This document shows positions 46,717-57,659 of a stretch of 64,000 nt of DNA, in pieces. A program made the translations under genes and the position numbers. Within the stretch, counting starts at the first letter, position 1; the number at the start of each line of letters is the position of its first letter. Location of the stretch: assembly GCA_031002005.1 (NCBI GenBank), contig CM061920.1:119464095-119528094 (forward strand). Direction: 5' to 3'. The DNA is from Vandiemenella viatica (Eukaryota; Arthropoda; Insecta; Orthoptera; Morabidae). The notes beneath the pieces were generated by a model that ran no database searches, was not told the origin of the DNA, and saw only the letters and a program-made list of their open reading frames with translations.

Positions 46717-49700
46717 TTTAGAGGGTTATATATTAAAAAAAAAAAACAAACACAAAACACGTACTTTTGCACCAAGTCGGTAACAATGAGACTGGACTGG
46801 ACTGGACTGGACGCGCCAGAATCAAGACAGGTTGGGTTCCCCCTCCACTCGACGGGACTGGCGTAAGTCGGACGGGACTGAGACGCTACCTGTGTGAATG
46901 AACAAAGGGGAGTAGGTATGTTGGATTTTCCTGTTGACTCAGCTGGACGCTCTTGACAGGACTGGACGGGCTCGACATGACTGGACGCGTTTGGTGTGAA
47001 AGCACCCTTAAAGGGAAAAAGTATAAATGGTTCGACAATGCATTTTTGTGTCACGAACTATTTATCTCCCCTGATATCTAACCGATACAGATAAATGAAA
47101 TATCATATTAAATACTAAGGTCTCTGCCGTGGTAACATTATATTTTAAGAAAGGAATTTTTCGTAACTCGACCGTTAAAGGGAAAAAATGTCAATATTTC
47201 CAAAATGCGTTTTTTTGTGTCTCGAGCCATTGATCTCCATGGATATCTAACCGAAATCGATAAATCAAGTAATGTCTCAGCTTTGGTGACATCATATATT
47301 AAGAAAGATTTTTTTTTTTGGTATTTAACCATTAATGGGAAAAAGTATAAATGGTTCTACAACATATGTTTGAGTCACGAGCCATTTATCTCTGTTAATA
47401 TCTAACTGAAATAGATAAATGTGGTATCATTCTAAAAATTAAGGTTTCCGCTGTGGCATCATCATATTTTAAGAAATGAATTATTCTGAATTGTACTCTT
47501 AAAGGGCATAAATAACAGTATTTCTAAAATGCGTTTTTTTTGTGTCTCGAGTCATTTATTAATTAATTAATTGATAATTAACAAAAATTGATAAACAAGA
47601 TATCATTTTAAATGATAGAGGTCTTCGTAAGGTATTAGGTTCCCTTACACCACATTTTAAGAAACAAATTTTTCAAAATTCTAATCTTAGAGGGAAAAAG
47701 TATTAATATTTCTACAACGCATTTTTCTGTCACGAGCTATTTACTTCCCTTGATACCAAACCAAATTAATAAATGAGGTATCGTTTTAAATATTAAATTA
47801 TCCGCTTTGGTCACATCATATTTTAAGAAAGAACTTTCTCCAAATTCAACCCTTAAGGGGCAAAAATATCATCATTTCCAGATTTTTTTTTTTACCTCGC
47901 TTGATAACTAACCGAAATTGATAAATGAGTTATCATTTTAAAGACCAAGGTAGCTGCCTTGGACACACCATGTTTTATAAGCATCTTTTTAGAATTCAAC
48001 CCTTAAAGGGCAAAAGTATCAATATTATTTCTACAGCATGTTTTTTTTATATTACAAGCCATTTATCTTTTTCCATACCTAGCCAAAATTGATAAATATT
48101 ATATCGTTTTAAAGATTAAGGTCTCCAGTTAGGTAAAATCATAATTTAAGAAAGAATGCTTCGGAATTTGGTGCTTAAAGTGGTAGCGCGTATGAGAATG
48201 TTTGGAGTCCCTAGATTGCAGTGGCAGATATCCCAGAGATGGCAATAAAAAAAAAATTATTCAATAAGTAACTTTTCGGATATTTTTTTCTGTTATGGAA
48301 ACACTTTCGTTTTGCTATACAATTCCAGTGTAAACATTTTATTCACACAGCAACATATAACACAGAGATGTTGATATGTTTTGTGCATTTTGTTCAGGTT
48401 GGTTGTATTCTGTTAAGGTCAGTGACAGTTTGTCATAAATACAGAGTGTTTTAAATTTTCCTAACTGTTTCGTAATATGTTGTAATTATTTTGATGCATA
48501 CCTATTACACTAAAAAAATAAAGATTTGCTACAAAAGAACGGTTCTACTTTTCATTACATTAAAAGCATTCGACCTCACTATTAATCGCATTATATTCAT
48601 GAAATTTTCGCACGGGTCATCTAGTTTATATATAATCCTTAATTATTGCAACAGTGTACTAACCATAAAAGCAAGAAAACATCTTTACAATCTTTCCTCC
48701 CCCTGCAAGAGCACATTAGTTGTGGACCTACATATATCTAACCCACAGAACAGGCAACATACTCCTCCTCATCACTATCTGCTGCAACTCCGTGTCTTTC
48801 TCAACGTAACTAGAGCCGTAAAAGTAACGAGAAATTCTGCAGCCGTATGTATTAGTTACTAAACCAATCAATACCAGTTAGTTTCTAATCGTTACTTGTT
48901 ACTTTCGGTACAACTGAACAATATCATGAAGCATTGTATCGAGTAGCGCTGCGTACAGCATAACTTCGTTACTATCGTTTCGTTTCGTTACTCGTTACTT
49001 TCGGTACAATCGAACACTAGCATGAAGCATTGAATCGCATCACATCGCATACAGGGCGACTTTGTTCGTACTTGGTAAAGCTTAAGTAAATTGTTTATTT
49101 AATACAATAAGTTTAGGTAAGTTCTACATTTGAATAAAACTTAAAGTCAAGTAATTAGCACATGGATCTTACAGAAAACCTCTGAATGTACACTTGATTT
49201 ACTGTAATGAATATTATATACGACAGAATAATCTAATTTCAAAACAAACACCCATTTGCATACAAAGAAAAGACCTGACCTTTCACCTGACAGTGAAATT
49301 TCTAGTGACAATAACTAATGACGGTTATTTTTTAAAGTAGCCTGCTCAAAACACTGCATAGAAGCCTGATGTGACAATGGGACATGTATTTAACAACAAT
49401 TTTAATCTCATCAATGTATTTCGTTTTTAAATAGGTTTCACCACTGTCTTCCTTTACAGTTTTTATTTATTTTTGTAAATTCTTGATCTTTTTCTGATAG
49501 ATCTGTTAAAATAAATGTGGACATAGCATCAAATCGGGCCTGCAGGCAAAATACTATTGACTCCTGCGTAAATTGTTTCATTTTAAAACTATCAAAAACT
49601 TTTAAATCAATAACAAAGGTACAGGACAAACATGCGATTGATTAATTGTTGTTGCGTCGTGGTTACAACAAACATTCAACATCAAAGTCAGAACCGCATT

Positions 49701-49872
49701 GATCATATGGATCCTGCGGTGATAATACAATAACTAACAACAGGCAAAACAAATAAAGTCACTGTAACTTGTTCTTTGTTAATGGAATTTTGTAACTGCT
49801 AAATAGGGCTGCTAGATTTGTTTCTGGAAATTGTCACAGAACGCAATCAGTAATAGATACAATAAAAGAGCT

Positions 49873-50269
49873 TGTAAGAATACACAGCCTCTTAGTTTTT
49901 AAATAATTAATAATTAATGTTTTTTTTACTTTGATTTCAATGGGAAGTGTTATTTGATAGTGGTATTTTCGAATCACTATTCTTATCTGATTAATGTTAA
50001 ACTGATTATATATGTATGTTGTTAAAAAATATTTTATATCGTTTTATTAGCATTGTGTCAAAGAAATCCATGCGCTGTTACCGAATGAACAATGTACATG
50101 AAAATCTCTGGAATAAACAGTGCAGGAGGGAGATCTTTGACGTAAAGAACAGATGAGAGGCAGAGATCGTGTGTAGTACGGCGAAGTTTGGATGAAACTG
50201 AGAATTGTATTTGTTAATGTAAAGCAACAATAAAGTAAAATGAAAGATGATATAAATAATAATTTTACA
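49873..50269 (+). repeat. 5' LTR of short LTR retrotransposon
   Basis: TG...CA ends. Contains AATAAA near 50230 and AT-rich upstream sequence; partner at 51983-52377. Confidence 0.88.
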
Positions 50270-50271
50270 CG

Positions 50272-50285
50272 TGGCGACTGTGACC
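50272..50285 (+). other. Primer-binding site, tRNA-Arg type
   Basis: TGGCGACTGTGACC starts two bases after the 5' LTR. It differs by one base from the TGGCGACCGTGAC site of mdg1/412-type Gypsy elements. Confidence 0.75.
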
Positions 50286-50409
50286 GACGCAGAGCTAATT
50301 ATTTAGCTCGATAATAAAAGAAACCTGTAATCTTCGGAAAGGAAGTGACGAAAATTTTGAAATAAGAAGGATGGAAGAGATTTGGAAGTAGCTGGGGAGC
50401 GGGCAGTTA

Positions 50410-50793
50410 GGGGGCATCCATAAATTACGTGAGGTGAAATAGGGGAAGGGGGGGGGGGTCCGGCGAAATCTCACCAGATCTCACCAAGGGGGAGGGGGGG
50501 TCTACAGAAATCTCAGGTGAGATTTTGCGAAAAATTTGGTGACAGTAGAAAAAAAAAAAAAAAAGTCTCAAATTTGCGGCAAAGTCGATTTTAGGAGGGT
50601 ATTTCGTCAAAAAAGTTAGGGTGTGACCTAAAAAAAAAGTTTCCAGGGCGAATTCTAGGGGGGGTTCTCACGGACCAGATCTCACCAGAGGGGGGGGGGG
50701 GGGGGGGTCCGGCCAGATCTCACGAAATCTCACCAGGGGGGAGGGGGGTCCAGAAATCCGGAAAAACACCTCACGTAATTTGTGGACGCCCCC
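50410..50793. mobile_element. G-rich MITE
   Basis: Terminal repeats GGGGGCATCCATAAATTACG and (minus strand) GGGGGCGTCCACAAATTACG extend through GTGAGGTG, with TTA on both sides (50407-50409 and 50794-50796), pointing to the PIF/Harbinger or a related superfamily. Inside are several near-repeats of ATCTCACCAGA beside long G runs (50447-50458, 50690-50707). It has no coding capacity and is inserted in the interior of the LTR retrotransposon. Confidence 0.8.
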
Positions 50794-50894
50794 TTACCGC
50801 ACTGGATTGTAATGCTGCTACCGTTCATGATGATTCAACAACTGGCATCGCGGAGAAGAATCTGTGCAATGAAAAGGGTAAGTCCATAAAAGAA

Positions 50895-51458
50895 ATGTTG
50901 GCTATGATTATTCAAGAACAGATGGAAGCGAAACGAGAAATGCAGAAAATGAAACACGGACAGATAGAAACAAAACTAGAAATGCAGGAAATGATAACGC
51001 AGGGAGTGAAAGGAGAACTGAAAAAATTAGAACAGAAAATAAATCAGAATCAACAGCAATTGATACAAGAGTGGAGAAAGGGAAGAAATTGTGACAAAGC
51101 GGTGGACAAAGAAGTGGAAGAAGCAGAAAGCAGGTTAAAGCAAGTGATGAGAACATTCAAAGAAAAGCTAGGAATGGAGATCGAAGAAGATAGAAGAGTA
51201 AAGGACAGTGAAGATAAGCGAGAGTTTGACAAGAAATTGAATGCAATGTCTGACAACAGTGTACCATTGAAATGGTGGCAGTGTTTGGAGCAGATAGAAG
51301 ATAACAATGTTGATAGGAGGGAAGTAGAACATAAAGAAATGATTGGATTTGCGAGAATGAGCAAATGGGAGAATGATGACCAGAAGGTAAATGATGAAGC
51401 AAGAAGGAAAAGTGAAATGCCTTTTGCTTTCACATATAAGGATGAAGGAAGTTACTAG
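50895..51458 (+). CDS. Gag-like coiled-coil protein of short LTR element
   Basis: An intact 187-residue frame, strongly charged and helical. Heptad-like stretches run from residue 5 to about 115 (EAKREMQKMK, GELKKLEQKINQNQQQLI, EEAESRLKQVMRTFKEKL). A capsid-like aromatic segment follows (VPLKWWQCLEQIED) and then an acidic linker. It is shorter than a Gypsy gag and lacks a full capsid and zinc knuckle. It resembles in design the N-terminal coiled-coil gag part of the element at 268-4659. It likely packages RNA with gag/pol from a relative; that is inference. Confidence 0.6.
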   Translation: MLAMIIQEQMEAKREMQKMKHGQIETKLEMQEMITQGVKGELKKLEQKINQNQQQLIQEWRKGRNCDKAVDKEVEEAESRLKQVMRTFKEKLGMEIEEDRRVKDSEDKREFDKKLNAMSDNSVPLKWWQCLEQIEDNNVDRREVEHKEMIGFARMSKWENDDQKVNDEARRKSEMPFAFTYKDEGSY

Positions 51459-51796
51459 TTGGAAACAAATGAAATCGAAGAAGAAGCTGAAGATGCGGAA
51501 GCAAGGGAAAAAGAGACCAGCGGTGAAGAAGAGGAGGGGAATACGGATCTCCGGAGGACAGAGTGGCGAGTGAGGAAGAAAATGAAGACGAAAATGAGGT
51601 AAAATGTGGCCTAATAAAGAAAGAAACAGTGGGAAAAGATGAGAAGGAGGAATCAACCAGAGACAAGGTGAAGAAGAAGAAAGGGCTCGATATGTACCAT
51701 GAGGGCCACAACATTGTAAGGTACGAGTGGAAGAAAGGTGGCGGAGAGTGCAAGGAAGATGCAACAATAGGGAAAGTGAAGATGAAGAGGGAGTGA
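51440..51796 (+). CDS. Acidic/basic reading frame downstream of gag
   Basis: Two overlapping frames follow the gag-like ORF. One reads on from 51450 with runs of Glu (EIEEEAEDAEAREKETSGE). The other (51563-51796) gives EEENEDENEVK and a Lys/Glu-rich tail. They resemble in composition the acidic ORF2 at 1185-1895. They could be one frame broken by a shift. No known domain is seen. Confidence 0.35.
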
Positions 51797-51982
51797 CACA
51801 TGAGAATATTGAATCAGAAAAATTGTTAGGATTAGACAAAATATATGTGATCTAAACTTATACCGGGGGTGTGAATGAATGTAACTATGGCTGAAAATGT
51901 ATGTATGGGTGAATGGTGTGATGTTAAATCACACAAAATTTGACAAAATTCAAATTTTGGTGACAAATTGGCCGAGGGGATG

Positions 51983-52377
51983 TGTAAGAATACACAGACT
52001 CTTAGTTTTTAAATAATTAATAATTAATGTTTTTTTATTTGGTTTCAATGGGAAGTGTTATTTGATAGTGGTGTTTTCGAATCACTATTCTTATCTGATT
52101 ACTGTTAAACTGATTATATATGCATGTTGTTAAAAAATATTTTATATCGTTTTATTAACATTGTGTCAAAGAAATCCATGCGCCGTTACCGAATGAACAA
52201 TGTACATGAAAATCTCTGGAATAAACAGTGCAGGAGGGAGATCTTTGACGAAAAGAACAGATGAGAAGCAGAGATCGTGTGTAGTACGGCGAAGTTTGGA
52301 TGAAACTGAGAATTGTATTTGTTAATGTAAAGCAACAATAAAGTAAAATGAAAGTTGATATAAATAATAATTTTACA
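51983..52377 (+). repeat. 3' LTR of short LTR retrotransposon
   Basis: Near-identical to 49873-50269, preceded by the purine tract CGAGGGGATG and followed by AGCT. Confidence 0.88.
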
Positions 52378-53309
52378 AGCTGGAACGGGATTCATTGGAA
52401 GACAGGAGGTGAAGAGGGTCATGGGAGTGTACAAGGCATATATTGATGGTGAGGCATGGACAGATATTGGTGTAAGAATTAAAAGTAATGCATGGAATGG
52501 AAAAAATGATCATGACCATAATTTTGCACTCTATTTCAGGCACAAGGATTTTGGAAGATTCTCTTTTTAGGTAAGGATTTCAGGGATTGAAATAAGTTAC
52601 CAAGATAATTTATGAATAATTTACCAAAAACGTTGAAAGAATTTAAAGTTAAAATTTGTAGAGGGCAAATGTAGGTGATGCAGGAAAGGGGGGAAGATGA
52701 GTGTGTAGGGAAATTGCCACTGGAGCATACGCTCTATTGCAATTTAATTACCAAGTGCACAGATATCAAAAACTATTAGACAACTTTTTTTATATTGTAA
52801 ATTACACTATAAAATAAAATAGAAGGTATCAATTCTTCAAATAAACAAATTTCACAAATGTTTGAAATCAATAAATCACACTAATAAACTATCAATGAAA
52901 AAACAGTAACTATCTCAAATTATCCATACAAATTTTCTATTTACAAAATTGAGCATTGAAAAATTTGATGTTAAACAAAATAAAAAGTACAAAATTAGTC
53001 TTTACATTGGAAAAATTAGTTACCTGCGTGAGCTAGAACGTGTTAGTATCTATACGACAAATGCGAATAATGAAACATGCGAGTAACGATTCGGTACTTC
53101 AAGTCAGGCGATGAACCCATTATTCAGTAACGAATACGTTGTTACTTTTACAGCTCTAAACCTAACGACTCCTGCAGAAATCCAAAATCCCAATTGCGAT
53201 TCATTCTTCCAACTTCCTCTCTGAACCACAGTTAGCTGTTGTTCTCCCACACTTAAATTTGACCACGTTACTCTTATTGGGGGACTTGCTTTCATTCTAC
53301 CGCACCCTC

Positions 53310-53870
53310 TGCTAGCAGTATTATTTTAATATTAAAGGCAGAGTTAAAATAATGTGGTAACCTGGAACCTAGCTCCCAACAATTCCTACTTACATCACAA
53401 TATGATCCACCCTCTGACCCCTCACTCCAAAACCATCCACTCCTCCTGTTCAAGAGTTCCTCACCTCGACCCTCTGGTCATATTCTTTCCTAAGTTCAAT
53501 CCCCCGCTCCAATAACCTGAATCGCGTGTTATGAGAGACTTTCAAAACTCGAAACATCATACTTCTGCTAGCCAATAAGGGCCCGATCACTATGGTTGTG
53601 GAACAAAGTGATTACATAGCTAAAATCCTTAAGGCAACTCTGACATGTCTACAGATCTACCTCACACTAGTGACCCAACTGACACAATCTGCTTCTTCCT
53701 AAATGTCCAAGGTCCCTTCCAAGGTCTCTCATACAATTCCATTTCCCTTCTTGTTCCTAATCCCCCTTCCCTCCTGATCCCTACTCTGAATATTCTGCCC
53801 AAGGAACGATGCCTATGCCACAAAATCGTTCTGAGATTACCTGAGTCAGGGAAACCATTGAGAGTGTAGT
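53310..53870 (+). pseudogene. Penelope-like RT N-terminal fragment
   Basis: Shifted frames give LLLANKGPITMVVEQSDYIA, like the LPADKGNATVVMDRSDYV block at the start of Penelope RTs. Proline-rich stretches and a segment near 53800 follow. The catalytic RT region is missing. Confidence 0.5.
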
Positions 53871-53963
53871 CATTTGTAAGCTGTTGTGCGCTCGAAGTGT
53901 TAGTTGTTTTTTCGAAGCTTACTGAGTTTTACGATATTTATTAGTGAATTGTTCTTCTGCAGA

Positions 53964-55290
53964 AATGGTGTATGCATGTTGCATTCCTAGATGCAACAAA
54001 AATTTTCCAAAGGAACAAAAAATTGGATTATTTTGGATTCACAAAGAAGATGCATCATGCCAGTGAGGGATATCAGTAATACACAGAAACTTTACACCAA
54101 CAGTTTACTCCAAAGTAAGTATCTTTCCGCTTTAAAATATTAGATTTCTTTCGTTTTTTATGTTTATTGTTAATTAACTATAATATTAATGGTCCTTCAG
54201 TTCCATAAACAAAAATCCATTTCATTTGTGTGTGTTTTTTTTTTTAACTAGTTCATTTATACATACCATGTTCGAAAGTAGTTTACATTGCGAGACATGC
54301 TGTCACTAACAGCTTTTACTAATAATAAGAAAATTCCTCCTATCTTATCCCGTAAGAAGGTCATTCTAGTCTAGGCTACATTTCATCATAACCTCTATCT
54401 CCGTTACCATTTCCACTATAAAATCAAACAATACTCACTCACCTTAACATGCATCGGAAATACATTTCAAATAGTAGCAACATTTTCTGCATCAAGATTC
54501 CTCGTAGCATAAATTAACATAATTTCATACTCCATGTTCAGTGTGAAATGGAATAGGACTGGAGGAAGCGCAATAACATATTCACTGTATTGCAATGTAA
54601 ATTTGACCCCAATATTCGCAGCAGCACACTTATATGAGACATTATTCAGTTAGAACTTGTGAATATTGTGTGGTAAATAAACATAGGTCTAATGAAAATT
54701 TGCTGATGAATTGAAATTCATTTTAAATTTTAAGATGCAGTAATTAATGAAAGCATAACTATCACAATTCACAGTTTAGCAAAAGGGCAGTTTAATGTTG
54801 TGATATTTAGTACACTAATATTTTAGTACAGTATTCTCAGAAATGTTTTATCAGTTCTAAAGAATTAATAATATTTAGATTTTGTTGTTACTTGCGAGGT
54901 GTTGAGATTCATGTTGTGCTTTCCAACATTAAGTAAATGCTGAAAGAATGTAGGCTTTCTCGGTGAGTCAGTTGCGTAAAATCTTCTCGAGCATTAAGTA
55001 ACTGCTATTGATACACAAGAACCATTTCTGTTACTGTACAGGAACAGCCCCATTCTCCAACATTATGATTTAATTTTCTTATTCTTTAGAAGGTTTATAA
55101 CTAACATTTATCTCTTTGTGGCAGGTTTTGAACTAAGTTTTGCAGAAGAAGACAAATTTGCAGTGATATGATGGATATCAGAATCCAGACACAACTAGAG
55201 GCATCAATTACATTCATGAGTATTTCCAAACTGCTCACATACACTTTGGCTGTCAAACGTTCAAGAGAAGAACTTGAATAAAAAAAAGTA
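53964..55290 (+). pseudogene. THAP-domain gene remnant, two exons
   Basis: Exon 1 (53964-54117) starts MVYACCIPRCNKNFPKEQ, then LFWIHKEDAS, a TGA where THAP proteins have Trp, and IHRNFTPTVYSK, ending at a good donor (AAA|GTAAGTA). After TTTGTGGCAG at 55124 the next piece reads FELSFAEEDKF, which fits the VC.LHF..DDF block with the zinc-binding Cys and His lost. THAP is a C2CH zinc finger that binds DNA. Loss of the core Trp and zinc ligands makes it non-functional. It could derive from a host gene or from a THAP-bearing transposon. Confidence 0.5.
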
Positions 55291-56290
55291 TCAGATGATA
55301 TGGTCCCAAAAGCTCTTCTTATTTGTGACCTCTGACATGTACAGTGTATAATAATTCTAATTTCAAGTAGACTAACTCCCTCCTAATTGTTTTGGCTTAC
55401 TTTGTTGAATACTGTGCCCATGCAATGCTAAAAAGACTTAAATGTTAATTTTGTATTAAATGTGTGTTAGTTGATGAGAAACTATGCCTGTTTAGAGTGG
55501 CAAAACAATAACAAGCACTAATATTTCATCATAGATTCAATAAATATGAGAAATTTTAATTCCATTAAAGTTTATAAATTAATTTGTGATAAAAATGAGT
55601 ATTTTAAAAGTTTTAAGTTGAGAGAGGTAACCTGGGTAACGTATAAGATTAAGAGGGCTGGTTTCCCTCTCAATGATTCTGGATCTGAGAGAGGCTATTC
55701 GAAGGACAAGGTTCTTTTTTTTATCAGTATCAGTACTCTGTTCAATGACTGGAACAAATAACAATAGTTGTTCTTCAGTAACATAAGAAAAATCAGACAC
55801 TGCAAATTCAATTGAACAATCTTCTAAAATATGTATATTACCCATCTAAAATTCTTTTATTTCAGTGTCTAAAATGTATTTGTTGTTTATCAGTTCCATT
55901 TACTTTGCATTGTGCTTATGTGATATAATGCATTTGTGATTAACTGAAATTCTTTTTAACTAAAGCTGCACTGCCAATAAAGATTAATTGAAACTCATTT
56001 GTTTACTCTTACTGTGTGTAAGCATGTGTAAAATTTCGCAACCCACAAATGAAAAATTCTTCTTGTTCAATATTATTTTAAAAACCAATGTCAGTTATTG
56101 TATTTGAGAAAATATTGGTATTCTCATCAAATTAAATAGACATCTATGTCTACTGAGGATACATACATATGCCTATTAAAGTGCAGGCTGATGAAAAAAC
56201 AAAGTACAGATTCTTCAACAGTATGTAGAATGGGAAAACAAACTCATGATTAAATTTTCTAATGGGATAAAATATCACTGAAATTGTCTT
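55291..56290. other. Unassigned, with one unexplained frame
   Basis: A minus-strand frame (55579-55845) with balanced composition (YVTEEQLLLFVPVIEQSTDT, then LRIASLRSRI) is the only coding-like signal. I do not recognise it. It may be a decayed exon or transposon piece. Confidence 0.35.
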
Positions 56291-56294
56291 TATA

Positions 56295-57655
56295 AATAAA
56301 CTAGCTGATACCTATGACTTCGTTCGTGTTTGTAAAGAATTTGGATTGACAGCTACCGAAATCTAACAACCATAGTGCACGATGGGAGACTCGATGCTAT
56401 TACCACACACAAATATCAGACATCTGCGCTATGTAGTTCAGGCAGCAAAGTAAAATTTATGGACACACGTCTTTGGACGAAATACGAAAATATCCTTGAT
56501 CGACCACTTTCAACCACTATATCTCCCACACTACCAAAGTTACCGATATTCGGCCAACGTTGAGATCGATGGGTGACTGTGTGTTACTACCACACACAAA
56601 GACCAGTGATCTGGGCTTCATAGTTTTGGCTGAAAAGTGATACACCATGACACATACGTTTTTGGTAGAAATATGAAAGTGCCGCAGGTCGACCACTTAC
56701 AACCACCATATCTCCAACATCCCTATAGCTACCAACATCTAACAACCATAGTGCATGACAGGAGAGACAATACTACTACTACCACACACAAACGCCAATG
56801 GTCTATGCTATGTAGCTGTGGCAGAAAAGTGACATGTGGAGACACATGTCTTTGGTCGAAGTATAAAAATATCCTTAATTGGCCATTTTCAACCACCATA
56901 TCTCCCACACTACCATAGTTACTGAAATTCGGCCGACGTGGTTGAAAGGTGACTGTGTGTTACTACCACACACAAATGCCAGTGATCTGCGATAGATAGT
57001 TTTCGCTGAAAAGTGATAGACCAAGACACATGGCAGAAATATGAAATTGCCGCAGGTCGACCACTTTCAACCACCATATCTCCCACACCCCCATAGCTAC
57101 CGAAATTTAACAACCATAATGCATGACAGGAGACACTATTCTACTACCACACACAAACACCAATGGTCTATGCTAAGTAGTTGTGGCAGGAAATAGAAGT
57201 ATAAGGAGACACAAATGTTTGGTCGAAATATGAAAACGCCCTCATTGACCAACTTTAATCATCATATCTCCCACAGCTATCGTCATTCGGCCAACATTGT
57301 GCACGACAGGAAACTCCGTGCTACTTCCACACACACACACAAAGACCAGTGATCTGTGCTAGGTAGTGGTGGCTGAAAAGTTTTTTTTTTTTTTTATTGT
57401 ATTTACGTCTCTCAACAACGAGGTCTTTAGAGACGGGAAAGGATGGGGGGCAAGGATGGGGGCAAGGAATGGGAAGGAATTCGGCCATGGCCTTTTGAAG
57501 GAAGCATCCCGGCATTTGCCTGGAGTGATTTGGGAAACCATGGAAAACCCAAATCTGGATGCCCGGACGGGGATCGAACCGCCGTCCTCCCGAATGCGAG
57601 GCGAGAACGCTATCCGTTACACCGCCACGCTCGGTGGGCTGAAAAGTGAAATATA
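56295..57655 (+). repeat. Dimeric tandem repeat element
   Basis: Begins near ACTAGCTGATACC and consists of about seven units of 180-190 bp that alternate between two types. Type A contains TCTAACAACCATAGTGCA and type B contains ATTCGGCCAACGTTG. Both share TACCACACACAAA and a CGACCACTTTCAACCAC-like block followed by ATATCTCCCACA. The pair repeats about every 370-390 bp. A SINE interrupts the last unit. No protein is encoded. Confidence 0.75.
57382..57636 (-). repeat. tRNA-derived SINE, young copy
   Basis: Same family as 37407-37656, with conserved head (minus strand ACCGAGCGTGGCGGTGTAAC), B box GGTTCGATCC and an A tail. The duplication GGCTGAAAAGT flanks it (57371-57381 and 57637-57647). Confidence 0.9.
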
Positions 57656-57659
57656 GGAA

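Larger units (their letters stand above)
42541..47007 (+). mobile_element. PIF/Harbinger transposon with both genes
   Basis: A 4467-bp insertion flanked by the 3-base duplication TTA (42538-42540 and 47008-47010). The ends are GGCTGGTTACACC on the left and GGTGTGAAAGCACCC on the right, an imperfect inverted repeat. Subterminal regions on both sides are runs of CCAGT/GTCCAGTCCAGT units, probable protein-binding sites. Inside are a HARBI1-type transposase (plus strand) and a MADF-BESS protein gene (minus strand). It sits inside one unit of the tandem-repeat element and carries a hAT-like insertion. The transposase is disabled by that insertion and by a frameshift. Confidence 0.9.
41541..48625 (-). 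mobile_element. Tandem-repeat-bearing element, copy 2 (interrupted)
   Basis: Reverse-complement copy of 30879-33125, with the same ends (GAAATAATATATGTAATGAT inside; ACTAGATGACCCGTGCG outside, minus strand). It consists of 41541-42540 and 47011-48625, separated by the Harbinger transposon. Without that insertion it is about 2.6 kb, roughly two repeat units longer than copy 1. Frames that cross the units (for example 42078-42290) recur only because the repeat recurs. Confidence 0.75.
49873..52377 (+). mobile_element. Short non-autonomous LTR retrotransposon
   Basis: LTRs at 49873-50269 (397 bp) and 51983-52377 (395 bp) begin TGTAAGAATACACAG and end AATTTTACA, and are flanked by AGCT (49869-49872 and 52378-52381). 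A primer site TGGCGACTGTGACC starts at 50272 and a polypurine tract GAGGGGATG lies before the right LTR. The two LTRs differ at only about a dozen positions, so the insertion is recent. The 1.7-kb interior encodes a gag-like coiled coil and acidic frames but no pol. In plan it resembles the element at 268-4659. Confidence 0.9.
49790..52672 (+). pseudogene. LINE 3' end split by an LTR retrotransposon
   Basis: NRAARFVSGNCHRTQSVID runs up to 49872. After the LTR element it resumes at 52382 with GWNGFIGRQEVKRVMGVYKA, then DIGVRIKSN, ALYFRHKDFGRFSF and LPKTLKEFKVKI in shifted frames. These are the C-terminal landmarks of a Jockey/CR1-like RT protein. The LINE piece is itself inside the hAT shell. 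Confidence 0.7.
48811..53158 (+). mobile_element. hAT element shell, non-autonomous, with nested insertions
   Basis: Ends TAGAGCCGTAAAAGTAAC and (minus strand) TAGAGCTGTAAAAGTAAC form an 18-bp inverted repeat with one difference. They are flanked by the 8-base duplication AACGTAAC/AACCTAAC (48803-48810 and 53159-53166; one change), the hAT signature. Subterminal direct repeats (GTTACTTTCGGTACAA, GCATGAAGCATTG) occur near the left end. The inner parts 48811-49780 and 52680-53158 have no recognisable hAT transposase; a minus-strand frame (49438-49629) is not assignable. Confidence 0.8.

Noticed and set aside
30879..48625. One giant transposon with 2-kb terminal inverted repeats carrying the chromodomain exons
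   Set aside because: Each arm has two defined ends of its own and the gene's other exons lie outside, so two independent insertions in opposite orientation explain it better. I found no shared target duplication at the outer ends.
51050..51839. Minus-strand frames of 127-223 residues
   Set aside because: Antisense shadows of the charged gag-like and acidic frames of the LTR element.
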